Shown: piece by piece, positions 54,195 through 62,958 of the stretch
Layout: each line of letters opens with the position of its first letter
Position numbering within the stretch: position 1 is the first letter of the stretch
Assembly: GCA_951812715.1 (NCBI GenBank)
Contig: OX638323.1
Location: forward strand, 2,770,577 to 2,834,576
Source: an uncultured Pseudohongiella sp.
GTDB taxonomy: Bacteria; Pseudomonadota; Gammaproteobacteria; Pseudomonadales; Pseudohongiellaceae
Reading direction: 5' to 3'
Length of the DNA stretch: 64,000 nt
Notes under the pieces: model-generated
What the model was told of the DNA's origin: nothing
Databases searched by the model: none
What the model saw: only the letters and a program-made list of their open reading frames with translations
Program-made: the position numbers and the translations under genes

Positions 54195-55391
54195 CTACGT
54201 CGTCGCCGGACTGAAGGACGAGATGTTTGCAAGGACATCCGGGAAGTTGTCCATGGTTACGATCACGGCTTCTCCGGCGCCGGGGAAAGTTTCGTGAAAG
54301 GCGTCGAGCGAGCGCATGTGGCGCTCGGCGGCGCCGTCGAGAGTGACCTGGATCGGTGTCGGTCCGTCGGCGGAATGAACGACGAAATCCACTTCGCCGG
54401 ATTCCCGCCAGTAGAACACATCGAAACCGCGCTTTCTCAGTTCCACGAAAGTGGCGCATTCGAGCGCCTTGCCCATGTCCCGGCCCGCGCGCGTCACGGA
54501 AACGCGCCACAGGGCGGTATCTACGGGGTAGTACTTGCGATTGCGGTGAGAGCGTTTGCGTTCCGAGAAGGCGAACCACGGGCAGGAAAAAAGCAGGTAG
54601 GCCTGCTCGCAGGCTTCGAGATAGGCCGCTACGGTTTCAACCGCGACACCGCTGGCGGCGGCGATCCTGCGCAGGCTGAGTTCGGAGCCCGCGGACTCGA
54701 ATACCATCTGCACGACTTGCCTGAGGCTGCGCGACGACCGCGCGCCGACCCGTTCGCGCACGTCGCGCTGCAATATGTCGCTGAAATACTGGCGCAGCAG
54801 CAGGTCTCCGTCCGCGCTCCTGATCGGCTCCGGGAAGCCGCCGCGATGCAAATAGTCGGCGAGCGAACCTTCAGGGCGAAGCTTGCGGAACTCGGCCGGA
54901 TCGAAGGGGAACAATTCGACGGTGATGTGCCGGCCGGTCAGTACGGTGGACAGTTCCCCCGAAAGCAGATGAGCATTGGAACCGCTGATCACGAACCGGA
55001 AGCGGCCGGGTCGTTCGAGCTTCGATCCCAGCCATTGCTCCCATCCCTTCACCCATTGAATTTCGTCCAGAAAAACCGTGAGCGGCGACGCGTCCGGTCT
55101 GGCGTCGGCGAAGGCCCGGGTAAAATTCTCCAGACCTTCAAAGTTCAAGTTGCCGGCGAGTCGGGGATCCTCGAAGTTGACGAACAGGCAGTTTTTTCGT
55201 TCCAGCCCGTATCGGCCGATCAACTGGGTGAGCAGGGTGGACTTGCCGCAACGGCGCACCCCCTGGATGACCAGAGTAGTGCGGTTGGACAGCGCCTTGG
55301 GCAATTCAATGGCCCGCGCTATGGATTTCGGCGGCTCGTGGTCCCAGAAGCTCCAGTCGCGGGCGATTTCGAGCAGTTGATCATTTTCCAT
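54195..55391 (-). CDS. ATPase with DUF4143 C-terminal domain (III)
   Basis: 398 residues from ATG 55391. Walker A QGVRRCGKSTLLT near residue 43, Walker B LTVFLDEIQWVKGWE near residue 100, sensor RFVISGSNAHLLSGE near residue 122. The DUF4143 end includes FVELRKRGFDVFYWRESGEV, DFVV and ATIQVTL-like nuclease core residues. The upstream region contains several TTGTCGAGTT half-sites, one as a perfect 18-bp palindrome, one of which overlaps the start codon. Function unknown. Confidence 0.87.
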   Translation of the reverse strand: MENDQLLEIARDWSFWDHEPPKSIARAIELPKALSNRTTLVIQGVRRCGKSTLLTQLIGRYGLERKNCLFVNFEDPRLAGNLNFEGLENFTRAFADARPDASPLTVFLDEIQWVKGWEQWLGSKLERPGRFRFVISGSNAHLLSGELSTVLTGRHITVELFPFDPAEFRKLRPEGSLADYLHRGGFPEPIRSADGDLLLRQYFSDILQRDVRERVGARSSRSLRQVVQMVFESAGSELSLRRIAAASGVAVETVAAYLEACEQAYLLFSCPWFAFSERKRSHRNRKYYPVDTALWRVSVTRAGRDMGKALECATFVELRKRGFDVFYWRESGEVDFVVHSADGPTPIQVTLDGAAERHMRSLDAFHETFPGAGEAVIVTMDNFPDVLANISSFSPATT

Positions 55392-55466
55392 TTGTCGAGT
55401 TGGCTCTGCAATTTCATTTTCGTAGAGTTTAATCGACAAAATTTAAATTGTCGAGTTAACTCGACA
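55391..55466 (-). promoter_or_regulatory. Palindromic operator-like region
   Basis: TGTCGAGTTAACTCGACA (55449-55466) is a perfect 18-bp palindrome. Further half-sites are TTTGTCGAGTT at 55391-55401 and TCGACAAA at 55433-55440, which pairs with TTGTCGA at 55448. Four half-sites within 76 bases in front of and over the ATPase start suggest binding of a dimeric regulator. Confidence 0.55.
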
Positions 55467-55651
55467 CAAGGCAAATCGCAAAGTTCCGACCCATGCAATT
55501 GGAAAGTGTGCCGCTGGTTCCGTTATTTCGCGGCAATAATAACGGTACGACCGACAGGGGCAGTTGTTTGTTCGTTTTACACTCCCCCGGTTATTACCTA
55601 CTATCCCGGAAAACAATCAGTTCAAGGCCCTGGCCGATCCGGAGGCTTGTC

Positions 55652-57046
55652 ATGTTGATTCGCATCACTTCCCTGCTCGCGGCTCTGATTACCGGCACGT
55701 TCTGTTATGCCCAGTCCGGCGAAATCGTTCCCGATTTCGACTATTTCAAGAACGAAGTGCAGCCGATCTTCCTGGCGAAACGGGAGGGCAATGTGCGCTG
55801 CATTCAATGCCATTACCGGTCCAGCAATTTCCGCCTGCAGTCACTTGAGGATGGCGAGTTTTTCTGGACCGAGGAACAATCGCTGATGAATTACGAATCA
55901 GCTTTGGGGATGGTGCGGCCTGGCGAGGACCCGCTCAGCAGCAGGCTGTTGACGCATGTTCTGGCGCGGGACGCCGGCGGAGATCCCTTCCATGGCGGCG
56001 GCGCCCATTTCCAGAGCCAGGACGATCCCGAATGGCGCATCATGGCCGATTGGGTAGCCGGAGCGACCGAGCGGCGCGAACCGGCGGAACTCGCGGTGCG
56101 CATCATCCAGACCAATGCCGCCGGCGATGACTCCCACGTGATTGATCCCGAGACCAACGAAGTCATCGGCAGAATCACCGACATCGAGATTCCCCATGGC
56201 ATTGTCGGCGCCCCCGACGGCAGCCAGCTATATATCACCAACGAGGCCATGCACGCGCTCGACGTGGTCGATGCGCGCACCTTGCGCGTCAAGCGCCGCA
56301 TCCATCTCAGCGGCCGGCCCAATAACGTGGCGGTCATGGGCGATGGCAGCAAGGTCTACGTCGGCATCATGGAAATGCCCGGATCGGTGGACATCATCGA
56401 CGTGGCGAGCATGAAGCTCGTCAAGACGCTGCCGGTGGAAGGCGCGATCCACAATATTTACGTCACGCCGGACAGCAAGCATGCCGTAGCCGGCTCGATT
56501 CACACCAGCACGATCAATGTCATCGATACCGCTACCGACGAACTCGCCTGGACGCTGGAAATGAGTTCCGGCATCCGTCCCATGGCCTTCAATGCCAACC
56601 CGGACGGATCGACGAAGAACATTTTCGTGCAATTGTCGGGTTTTCACGGCTTCGCGGTGGTCGATTTCGCCACCCGCCAGGAAGTGGCGCGGGTTGAACA
56701 TCCACCGGTTCCCGGAGAGGAAGCCCACTATGACGGCTTGCAAGGCGCGCCCGCCCACGGCCTTGGCGTTTCGCCCGACGGCAGTACGCTATGGTCCACC
56801 AGCAAGGTTTACAGCCACGTCTACATCCATTCACTGCCCGATCTGGAAGAGATCGGCCAGGTGTTCGTCGGCCAACATCCGGAATGGGTCACTTTCACGC
56901 CGGACGGCAAGACCGCCTACATGGGAGCGGCGGGCGACCATGTCACCTATGCGGTGGACGTCGAGTCCATGGCAGTAGTAGCGGTGATACCCGTTGGCCA
57001 GGTACCCAAGCGAGTAGCCACAGTGCGAATGGCTGTAGATGGGTGA
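55652..57046 (+). CDS. Secreted YVTN beta-propeller protein with CxxCH motif
   Basis: 464 residues from ATG 55652 (GGAGG upstream). Signal peptide ITSLLAALITGTFCYAQ. A cytochrome-like segment with RCIQCHYRSSNFRL lies near residue 48, then a seven-bladed propeller of YVTN type (SQLYITNEAMHALDVVDA, SKVYVGIMEMPGSVDIID, KHAVAGSIHTSTINVIDT, GKTAYMGAAGDHVTYAVD). It may bind one heme c. Relatives occur near periplasmic dehydrogenases. The 134-bp repeat array begins 2 bases after the stop. Confidence 0.83.
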   Translation: MLIRITSLLAALITGTFCYAQSGEIVPDFDYFKNEVQPIFLAKREGNVRCIQCHYRSSNFRLQSLEDGEFFWTEEQSLMNYESALGMVRPGEDPLSSRLLTHVLARDAGGDPFHGGGAHFQSQDDPEWRIMADWVAGATERREPAELAVRIIQTNAAGDDSHVIDPETNEVIGRITDIEIPHGIVGAPDGSQLYITNEAMHALDVVDARTLRVKRRIHLSGRPNNVAVMGDGSKVYVGIMEMPGSVDIIDVASMKLVKTLPVEGAIHNIYVTPDSKHAVAGSIHTSTINVIDTATDELAWTLEMSSGIRPMAFNANPDGSTKNIFVQLSGFHGFAVVDFATRQEVARVEHPPVPGEEAHYDGLQGAPAHGLGVSPDGSTLWSTSKVYSHVYIHSLPDLEEIGQVFVGQHPEWVTFTPDGKTAYMGAAGDHVTYAVDVESMAVVAVIPVGQVPKRVATVRMAVDG

Positions 57047-57048
57047 GA

Positions 57049-57986
57049 CCCGGTCTGCGAAGCAGACGAAAAGCAAAGCTTTTCGAGGGTCGAACGACCC
57101 GGCATGGATGCCGGGGCCGGGGCCAATCGCGGCCACCGAACACGCGCCATGGACGGCATGCAAGACCTCATGAGGGCAAGCACCCGGTCTGCGAAGCAGA
57201 CGAAAAGCAACGCTTTTCGAGGGTCGAACGACCCGGCATGGATGCCGGGGCCGGGGCCAATCGCGGCCACCAAACACGCGCCATGGACGGCATGCAAGAC
57301 TAAATGGAGGCAAGCACCCGGTCTGCGAAGCAGACGAAAAGCAACGCTTTTCGAGGGTCGAACGACCCGGCATGGATGCCGGGGCCGGGGCCAATCGCGG
57401 CCACCAAACACGCGCCATGGACGGCATGCAAGACTAAATGGAGGCAAGCACCCGGTCTGCGAAGCAGACGAAAAGCAACGCTTTTCGAGGGTCGAACGAC
57501 CCGGCATGGATGCCGGGGCCGGGGCCAATCGCGGCCACCAAACACGCGCCATGGACGGCATGCAAGACTAAATGGAGGCAAGCACCCGGTCTGCGAAGCA
57601 GACGAAAAGCAAAGCTTTTCGAGGGTCGAACGACCCGGCATGGATGCCGGGGCTGGGGCCAATCGCAGCCACCAAACACGCGCCAAGGACGGCATGCAAG
57701 ATCTCATGGGGGCAAGCACCCGGTCTGCGAAGCAGACGAAAAGCAACGCTTTTCGAGGGTCGAACGACCCGGCATGGATGCCGGGGCTGGGGCCAATCGC
57801 GGCCACCGAACACGCGCCATGGACGGCATGCAAGACCTCATGAGGGCAAGCACCCGGTCTGCGAAGCAGACGAAAAGCAACGCTTTTCGAGGGTCGAACG
57901 ACCCGGCATGGATGCCGGGGCTGGGGCCAATCCTGGCCACCAAACACGCGCCATGGACGGCATGCAAGACCTGATGAAAGTCAACT
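57049..57986. repeat. Seven tandem 134-bp hairpin repeats
   Basis: CCCGGTCTGCGAAGCAGACG starts at 57049, 57183, 57317, 57451, 57585, 57719 and 57853, exactly 134 bases apart; the copies differ at only a few bases. Each unit has four back-to-back hairpins: GTCTGC-GAA-GCAGAC, CGAAAAGC-AA(A/C)-GCTTTTCG, GGGTCG-AA-CGACCC and CGGCAT-GG-ATGCCG, followed by a 65-base tail ending CATGCAAGAC. 134 is not a multiple of three, so open frames crossing it are not one protein repeat. Confidence 0.95.
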
Positions 57987-58024
57987 AAAATGAGCATTGC
58001 ATTCACGGAAAAGAGAGAAAGCGA

Positions 58025-59293
58025 ATGATTCGAACACTGCTATTACCTGTAACCTTGCTGCTCTGCGCTCCAGCCGCTATGGCGCAATCCCTCATCCATT
58101 GCGCGCGGATGATCGACGGAGTCGAACTTGGGGTGCATGAAAACGTCACCATCGAGATTCGCGGCAACCGGATCGCCGCGGTCCACGAAGGGCGGCACGA
58201 CGCCACCACCGTCGACCTGGGCGATTCAACCTGCATGCCCGGGCTCATTGATGCCCATGTGCACATCGTGTCGGAGCAAAGTCCAACGGTGTTCGTCGAT
58301 CGATTCCGTCTCGACCCGGCGGATTACGCGCTGGGCGCGGTTCGCTATGCCGAGAGGACCCTGATGGCCGGATTCACCACGGTGAGAGACCTTGGCAGCG
58401 CCAATAACGTTTCGATTAATGTGCGCGACGCCATCAACAGGGGACATATCGTCGGCCCGCGAATTCTGACCGCCGGCAAATCACTCGCCACCACCGGCGG
58501 CCACGCCGACCCCAGCAACGGCGTCAACGACGCGTTGACCGGCGATCCGGGGCCGAAGGAAGGAGTCGTCAACGGACCCGCGGATGCCGCCCAGGGCGTA
58601 CGGCAACGTTACAAGGACCGCGCCGACCTCATCAAGATCACGGCGACCGGCGGCGTGTTGAGCGAAGCCACCAGCGGGCAGAACGCCCAGTTCTCCGACG
58701 AGGAACTCGACGCGATCATTCGCACGGCGCGGGACTATGGTTTCAAGGTGGCGGCCCACGCCCATGGAACCGAGGGCATGAAACGGGCGGTCGCCGCCGG
58801 CGTCGACTCCATCGAACACGGCACTTACATGGATCTCGAAACCATGAGTCTGATGAAGGAGATGGGTACCGCCTTCGTGCCGACGATCATCGCCGGCAAA
58901 TTCGTCGCCGAGATGGCCGAAATCGACGGCTATTTCAGCGAAACCGTCAGGCAGAAAGCGCGCGAAATCGGCCCGGTAATCCAGGATACTTTCGCCAGGG
59001 CCTACGAGGAAGGCGTGCTGATCGTGTTCGGCACCGATTCGGGCGTATCGCCTCATGGCGACAACGCGAAGGAGTTCGGCTACATGGTGGAGGCGGGCAT
59101 GCCAGAAATCGAAGCGCTGACTTCGGCGATGATGCCCGGAGCAATCCTGCTTGACCGCGCTGCCGACCTGGGTTCGATCGAAGCCGGCAAGCTCGCGGAC
59201 ATCATCGCCGTGCCCGGAGATCCGACCAGCGACATTTCGCTGATGGAGCAAGTCCATCTCGTAATGAAGGACGGCCGGATTTACAAACGATAA
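58025..59293 (+). CDS. Secreted amidohydrolase-family protein
   Basis: A 422-residue protein with a signal peptide (LLLPVTLLLCAPAAMAQ). Metal-binding motifs are MPGLIDAHVHI near residue 75, KITATGG near residue 206, AAHAHG near residue 246, SIEHGTY near residue 265 and FGTDSG near residue 338. They match the imidazolonepropionase/Xaa-Pro dipeptidase-like branch of the amidohydrolases. GAGAG precedes the ATG. Substrate unknown. The hairpin array lies just upstream. Confidence 0.9.
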   Translation: MIRTLLLPVTLLLCAPAAMAQSLIHCARMIDGVELGVHENVTIEIRGNRIAAVHEGRHDATTVDLGDSTCMPGLIDAHVHIVSEQSPTVFVDRFRLDPADYALGAVRYAERTLMAGFTTVRDLGSANNVSINVRDAINRGHIVGPRILTAGKSLATTGGHADPSNGVNDALTGDPGPKEGVVNGPADAAQGVRQRYKDRADLIKITATGGVLSEATSGQNAQFSDEELDAIIRTARDYGFKVAAHAHGTEGMKRAVAAGVDSIEHGTYMDLETMSLMKEMGTAFVPTIIAGKFVAEMAEIDGYFSETVRQKAREIGPVIQDTFARAYEEGVLIVFGTDSGVSPHGDNAKEFGYMVEAGMPEIEALTSAMMPGAILLDRAADLGSIEAGKLADIIAVPGDPTSDISLMEQVHLVMKDGRIYKR

Positions 59294-59333
59294 ATCGAGC
59301 ATGTAGGGGCGGGCATGCCTCGCCCGCCTCACG

Positions 59334-59362
59334 TCATCCTGCGCGCAGTCGCAGGATCCATT
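59334..59362. repeat. REP-like palindromic element
   Basis: GTCATCCTGCGCGCAGTCGC AGGATCC, the inverse of the element at 26425. Confidence 0.6.
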
Positions 59363-59519
59363 GTCTAGAAATTCACTCGGAATCGGAATGGTTGACTTTA
59401 AGTGGTGCAAAAGTTCCAGATTCCGGAGTCCATGAGCTTTGTAACAAACTTTACGATCTCCCGTATTTGGCGGGAGTAATATGTTGCGGGTTCGCATCTT
59501 GGTTAGATACAATAAACAA

Positions 59520-59699
59520 ATGAAACGCAAGACGCTCTCCGAGACAAATCCTCACCTGCGCGACCCCGCGAAAGCGAGGCGGCAAACGATTCGCAGCGTG
59601 GCCAGCTCGACCGCGATCGAGACCGGGAAGCCCGTGTCTGAAATTGAAGCAAGGATCAATCATCTCAGTTCCTTGCCGCCTCGTGTAAAGCTCGCCTGA
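59520..59699 (+). CDS. Small conserved-looking protein antisense to the fic 3' end
   Basis: 59 residues from ATG 59520: MKRKTLSETNPHLRDPAKAR, then QTIRSVASSTAIETGKPVSE and IEARINHLSSLPP. NPxLRDPA and VxSSTAIE recall small proteins found beside Fic-domain genes, where SxAIEG also is the Fic-inhibitory helix signature. It converges with and overlaps the fic gene by 35 bases. Possibly an antitoxin-like partner; not certain. Confidence 0.5.
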   Translation: MKRKTLSETNPHLRDPAKARRQTIRSVASSTAIETGKPVSEIEARINHLSSLPPRVKLA

Positions 59700-60294
59700 C
59701 CAGACTCTTCATGGGCTCATAGTCGCTAAGTCCCGCCTGAATGGCGGCAATGTAACCCGCTCTTCGCTCGTCCCAAGGTGTGAAGTCCAATAGACGCCAA
59801 CCAGCCTGCAGCGCCATAACATTAGCGACCAGGCGTGACAGCCGCCCATTTCCTTCCCGAAACGGATGAATCAGTATCAATTCGATGTGAACGATGGCAA
59901 TTGCTTCTGTGAGTTGATCTTCGGACATTCCCGCGCAGGGAGTGCGAACCGAAAGAACCTCCTTGTCCAGGTTGTCCATCAGTTTCGGCACCTGCCCGCT
60001 GGCGGCAAATACAAAGTCCTCCTTGCTTAGGTTGAGCGAGCGGTACTGGCCGGCTCAGACGTAGACGTTTCCCAGCCAGCGGCGATGCCATTTACGAATA
60101 TTGGCAACGGTAAGGCGTTGGCCCATTTCGACCGAGCCAAGGACGTCTTCATGGAGCCGTTTCAGCAAGTCCAGTTCGATATCGTCCATTTCTTCCGCGT
60201 TGGAAACGCCAAGTAAGTTTGCCAGCACACGGTCATTCGAACCAGGTTCGAACCGCGCTTCGACATTGCCTGTAGTGTCGTACTTGTCGTTCAT
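59665..60294 (-). pseudogene. Fic-domain gene with one in-frame TGA
   Basis: The frame from ATG 60294 gives MNDKYDTTGNVEARFEPGSN, a helical part, KWHRRWLGNVYV, a TGA (60055-60057), then AGQYRSLNLSKEDFVFAASG and on to HPFREGNGRLSRLVANVMAL, the Fic catalytic motif. No frame change occurs. In the Fic/mobile mystery protein B-type family the stop position is usually Trp (VYVWAGxYR), so TGG to TGA explains it. With the stop removed it would be 209 residues. Either a recent pseudogene or a read-through product. Confidence 0.8.
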
Positions 60295-60345
60295 CGATGA
60301 AAGCCGCCTTGCGTTCTGGTGCAATTGCCTGGCGCCGACCAACCC

Positions 60346-60741
60346 TCAGAAACTCGGGGCACCTACCGGCAGCAGGATCACCGGGATCATCTCGCTGTAT
60401 TGAAACCAGTCGCCGTCGATGCGCTGGATACTTTCGCCGCTTTCGTCGAGGCGCAGGCGGCCGGTGAATTCGAGGTCGAGCCGCGAAATTGCTATCCGCA
60501 GGGCGCTTTCGACAATGCTTACGCTGTCCGCCGGCATACCATAGATTCCCATGCCGGCGCTGAACAATTGCGCCCGCAATTCGTCGCCGTTCATGCTGAA
60601 GGTAAAGGCCAGCGTCATGCTGTCGCGGCCGATGACCAATGGTCCCTCGAAGGTGCCGAGCAGCGCCTCCGTGGAGACATCCTGCGCCCGGACGCCGCCG
60701 GCGAATGCAAACAGAAGCAGCAATACAGCGATGCGTTTCAT
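60346..60741 (-). CDS. Small secreted protein of unknown function
   Basis: 131 residues from ATG 60741. Signal peptide IAVLLLLFAFAGGVRAQ. The mature part is mostly beta (GTFEGPLVIGRDSMTLAFTF, RLDLEFTGRLRLDESGESIQ), likely a small lipocalin- or barrel-like fold. No family recognised. Confidence 0.65.
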   Translation of the reverse strand: MKRIAVLLLLFAFAGGVRAQDVSTEALLGTFEGPLVIGRDSMTLAFTFSMNGDELRAQLFSAGMGIYGMPADSVSIVESALRIAISRLDLEFTGRLRLDESGESIQRIDGDWFQYSEMIPVILLPVGAPSF

Positions 60742-60841
60742 GCGGCGAGTGTAAGTCAGGGCCAGCGCCCGCCGCAAATGAATGGTGTGCGTCGGTTCCG
60801 ATTCAGGTGGAAGTGGCTGGTTTCCAGGCTGTGCTTCGTTC

Positions 60842-60972
60842 GAGAGATTCTGCGACTGCGCTTCGCTTCGCGCAGAATGACGAAAAGGGGCTTCACGCAG
60901 AATGACGGTGGGGGAGTGCGCAGAGTGATAGTGAAGAGTCTGTCATTCTGCGCGTAGTCGCAGAATCCATCC
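60842..60972. repeat. Pair of REP-like elements
   Basis: GAGATTCTGCGACTGCGCTT...CGCAGAATGACG (60842-60883), a partial copy CACGCAGAATGACGG at 60893, and the reverse form GTCATTCTGCGCGTAGTCGC AGAATCC (60941-60967). Confidence 0.65.
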
Positions 60973-61039
60973 TTTTCCGGCTGGACGCAGGTTGGTCTCG
61001 CCGATATGCTTCGACCCTCGCTGAACCACAGGAACGCAA

Positions 61040-61708
61040 ATGAGCGATCTACCCGTAGTCGAGGTGCTCTCCACCGAAGCCGCTGAAGTCAACGCCTCCG
61101 TCATCTGGCTTCACGGCCTGGGCGCCGACGGCAACGACTTCGTTCCCGTCGTGCCGCAATTGAATCTGCCGCGGGACTACGCGGTCCGCTTCGTGTTTCC
61201 CACGGCGCCGTCGATTCCGGTGACGATCAACAACGGCTATGTCATGCCTGCCTGGTACGACATCCTGCGGCTGGACAACGTACGCAGTATCGATGAGGCG
61301 GGACTGCGCGAATCGGCGGCGCAAACCCAGGCCCTGATCCGGCGCGAAATCGAGCGCGGAGTGGCCTCCGAGCGCGTCATACTCGCGGGTTTTTCCCAGG
61401 GCGGAGCGGTCTGCTTCGAGGCGGGCCTGTCCTTCGAACGGCGCCTCGGCGGCATCATCGCCTTGTCCACTTACTTTCCCACCGCCGACAACATTGCCAT
61501 GCAACCGGTCCAGCAAGGCCTTCCGGCGCTGGTCTGCCATGGCCTGATGGATCCGATGGTGCCTGAACTGCTCGGCCGGGCCGCAAAGGAGAGTCTGGAA
61601 GAGAAAGGGCTGATGCCCGAATATCACACTTATCCCATGGGTCACGAAGTCTGCATGCCGGAAATCGAGCGAATCGGTCTCTGGATCCGTTCGGTGCTGG
61701 GCAACTGA
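61040..61708 (+). CDS. Phospholipase/carboxylesterase
   Basis: A 222-residue cytoplasmic alpha/beta-hydrolase of the EstB/acyl-protein thioesterase type. VIWLHGLGADGNDFVP near residue 22, nucleophile VILAGFSQGGAVCFEAG near residue 115, acid in CHGLMDPMVPELL near residue 170, and His in YPMGHEVC near residue 201. AGGAACG precedes the ATG. Broad short-chain ester specificity is usual. Confidence 0.92.
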   Translation: MSDLPVVEVLSTEAAEVNASVIWLHGLGADGNDFVPVVPQLNLPRDYAVRFVFPTAPSIPVTINNGYVMPAWYDILRLDNVRSIDEAGLRESAAQTQALIRREIERGVASERVILAGFSQGGAVCFEAGLSFERRLGGIIALSTYFPTADNIAMQPVQQGLPALVCHGLMDPMVPELLGRAAKESLEEKGLMPEYHTYPMGHEVCMPEIERIGLWIRSVLGN

Positions 61709-61770
61709 ATCGTCGCCGCCGCAGAAGCTCGAATTTCCAGCTGGACTAACTGTGGTCCCTGATCGTTGGT

Positions 61771-62538
61771 TTACTGACTTTCCGGTCGTGACAGCAAAAA
61801 GCGCCGGTTGAGTGCCTGCACCGGCCGCGCGTTCATCGGATACAAGTCCGCGAAGGCGTCGACCTGGGCCTGGGAAACGGCAATCGTTTCATCCAGCACC
61901 ACCCAACTTACCACTTCAGAACAGGGCGGCGTAGTCAGCGAGCCGGCATAACGCGAATGGGCAAGACCGTCCGGCAGCAGGGCGTTGGGATCGAAGTCCG
62001 CAAGACTTGCCGGCTCCCCGACGGCGTCGGGAATCGCATTCCAGATTTCCTCGATGGCGGCGTGGCCGGCGCCGGTTTCCATGAAGACGCCGATGACGGC
62101 GAGATCGCCTGCCGCGGCCTGGTGCACGAAATGGACCTCCATGGGAATGCTTCGGCCGTCCACCGTGTGCTCGCTTGGAAGATGAAAATGGAACTGCAAC
62201 AACGAGAAATCCCGGCCTTCCAGACGCATCGAACTGCCCGGGCCCACGTTCACCTGGATGGTATGACCATTGTCGACGACCTCGGCGCCGGTGTATCGCC
62301 AGTCGACCTCGAGCGTTCCGCCTTGCGCCGGAATCGCGTCCGCCAGATCGATCGGCGACTGCTGAGCCCCCTCGGCGCAGGCCGCGAACGAAGCGTCCAG
62401 ACCGCCCCATTGCACGGGGCCGGTGGCGCCTTCGTAACTCCAGGAAACTTCTTCCGCTCCGTTTACGGGCGAGACCAGGAATCCGGCCAACAACAGCACG
62501 CCGCCGGACACAACTATCGGAAATGACCGCTTGTTCAT
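61771..62538 (-). CDS. Periplasmic alpha-carbonic anhydrase
   Basis: 255 residues from ATG 62538 (GAGAGGAT upstream). Signal peptide FPIVVSGGVLLLAGFLVSP. The active-site zinc ligands are in LLQFHFHLPSEHTVDG and EVHFVH near residues 111-128, with QQSPIDL near residue 62 and LTTPPCSEVVSWVV near residue 203. All three zinc histidines are seen. It interconverts CO2 and bicarbonate in the periplasm. Confidence 0.93.
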   Translation of the reverse strand: MNKRSFPIVVSGGVLLLAGFLVSPVNGAEEVSWSYEGATGPVQWGGLDASFAACAEGAQQSPIDLADAIPAQGGTLEVDWRYTGAEVVDNGHTIQVNVGPGSSMRLEGRDFSLLQFHFHLPSEHTVDGRSIPMEVHFVHQAAAGDLAVIGVFMETGAGHAAIEEIWNAIPDAVGEPASLADFDPNALLPDGLAHSRYAGSLTTPPCSEVVSWVVLDETIAVSQAQVDAFADLYPMNARPVQALNRRFLLSRPESQ

Positions 62539-62709
62539 TTTTATCCTCTCAACTTTTGCCAGCGAGCGAATTATTTCCAAAGCCGGCTCACGGGGTCAAG
62601 AAAAACCGGTTCGAACCGGTCTGCTTCGATGCTGAAAAATTTTCGACGGACTGTTTCAAACATAGTTATATTGCTATCCCATACTTTTAAATATTGTTAG
62701 TATGGGTCG

Positions 62710-62958
62710 ATGAAGACTACAATCGATCTGCAAGACCAACTGCTGAAGCGCGCCAAGCGCCACGCGCGGCAATCCGGGCGGCCTTTGCGCGCCGTGGTCG
62801 AGGAAGGACTGCGCAGGGTGTTGGCGGAGCCCAAACCCGCGAACAGCTACGTATTGCCGGACCTGCGGGCAGGAAATCCCGATGCGCGAAATCCGCTCGA
62901 CGCGTTTGCCTGGCCTGAATTGCGCGCCGAAATCTACAACGAGCCTGGCGCCGATTGA
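62710..62958 (+). CDS. vapB: VapB-type antitoxin
   Basis: An 82-residue protein with a ribbon-helix-helix start MKTTIDLQDQLLKRAKRHAR and RPLRAVVEEGLRRVLAE. The C-terminal part, RNPLDAFAWPELRAEIYN, is a toxin-binding tail. It overlaps the vapC start. Confidence 0.85.
   Translation: MKTTIDLQDQLLKRAKRHARQSGRPLRAVVEEGLRRVLAEPKPANSYVLPDLRAGNPDARNPLDAFAWPELRAEIYNEPGAD

Noticed and set aside
54192..55658. 488-codon plus-strand open frame
   Set aside because: Shadow of the minus-strand DUF4143 ATPase, whose Walker A, Walker B and sensor motifs show the true strand.
57049..57986. CRISPR array or protein repeat in the 57-kb tandem repeats
   Set aside because: Unit and spacer cannot be separated: the whole 134 bp repeats, with no variable spacers and no cas genes. 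The period is not a multiple of three, so the long open frames on both strands are by-products.
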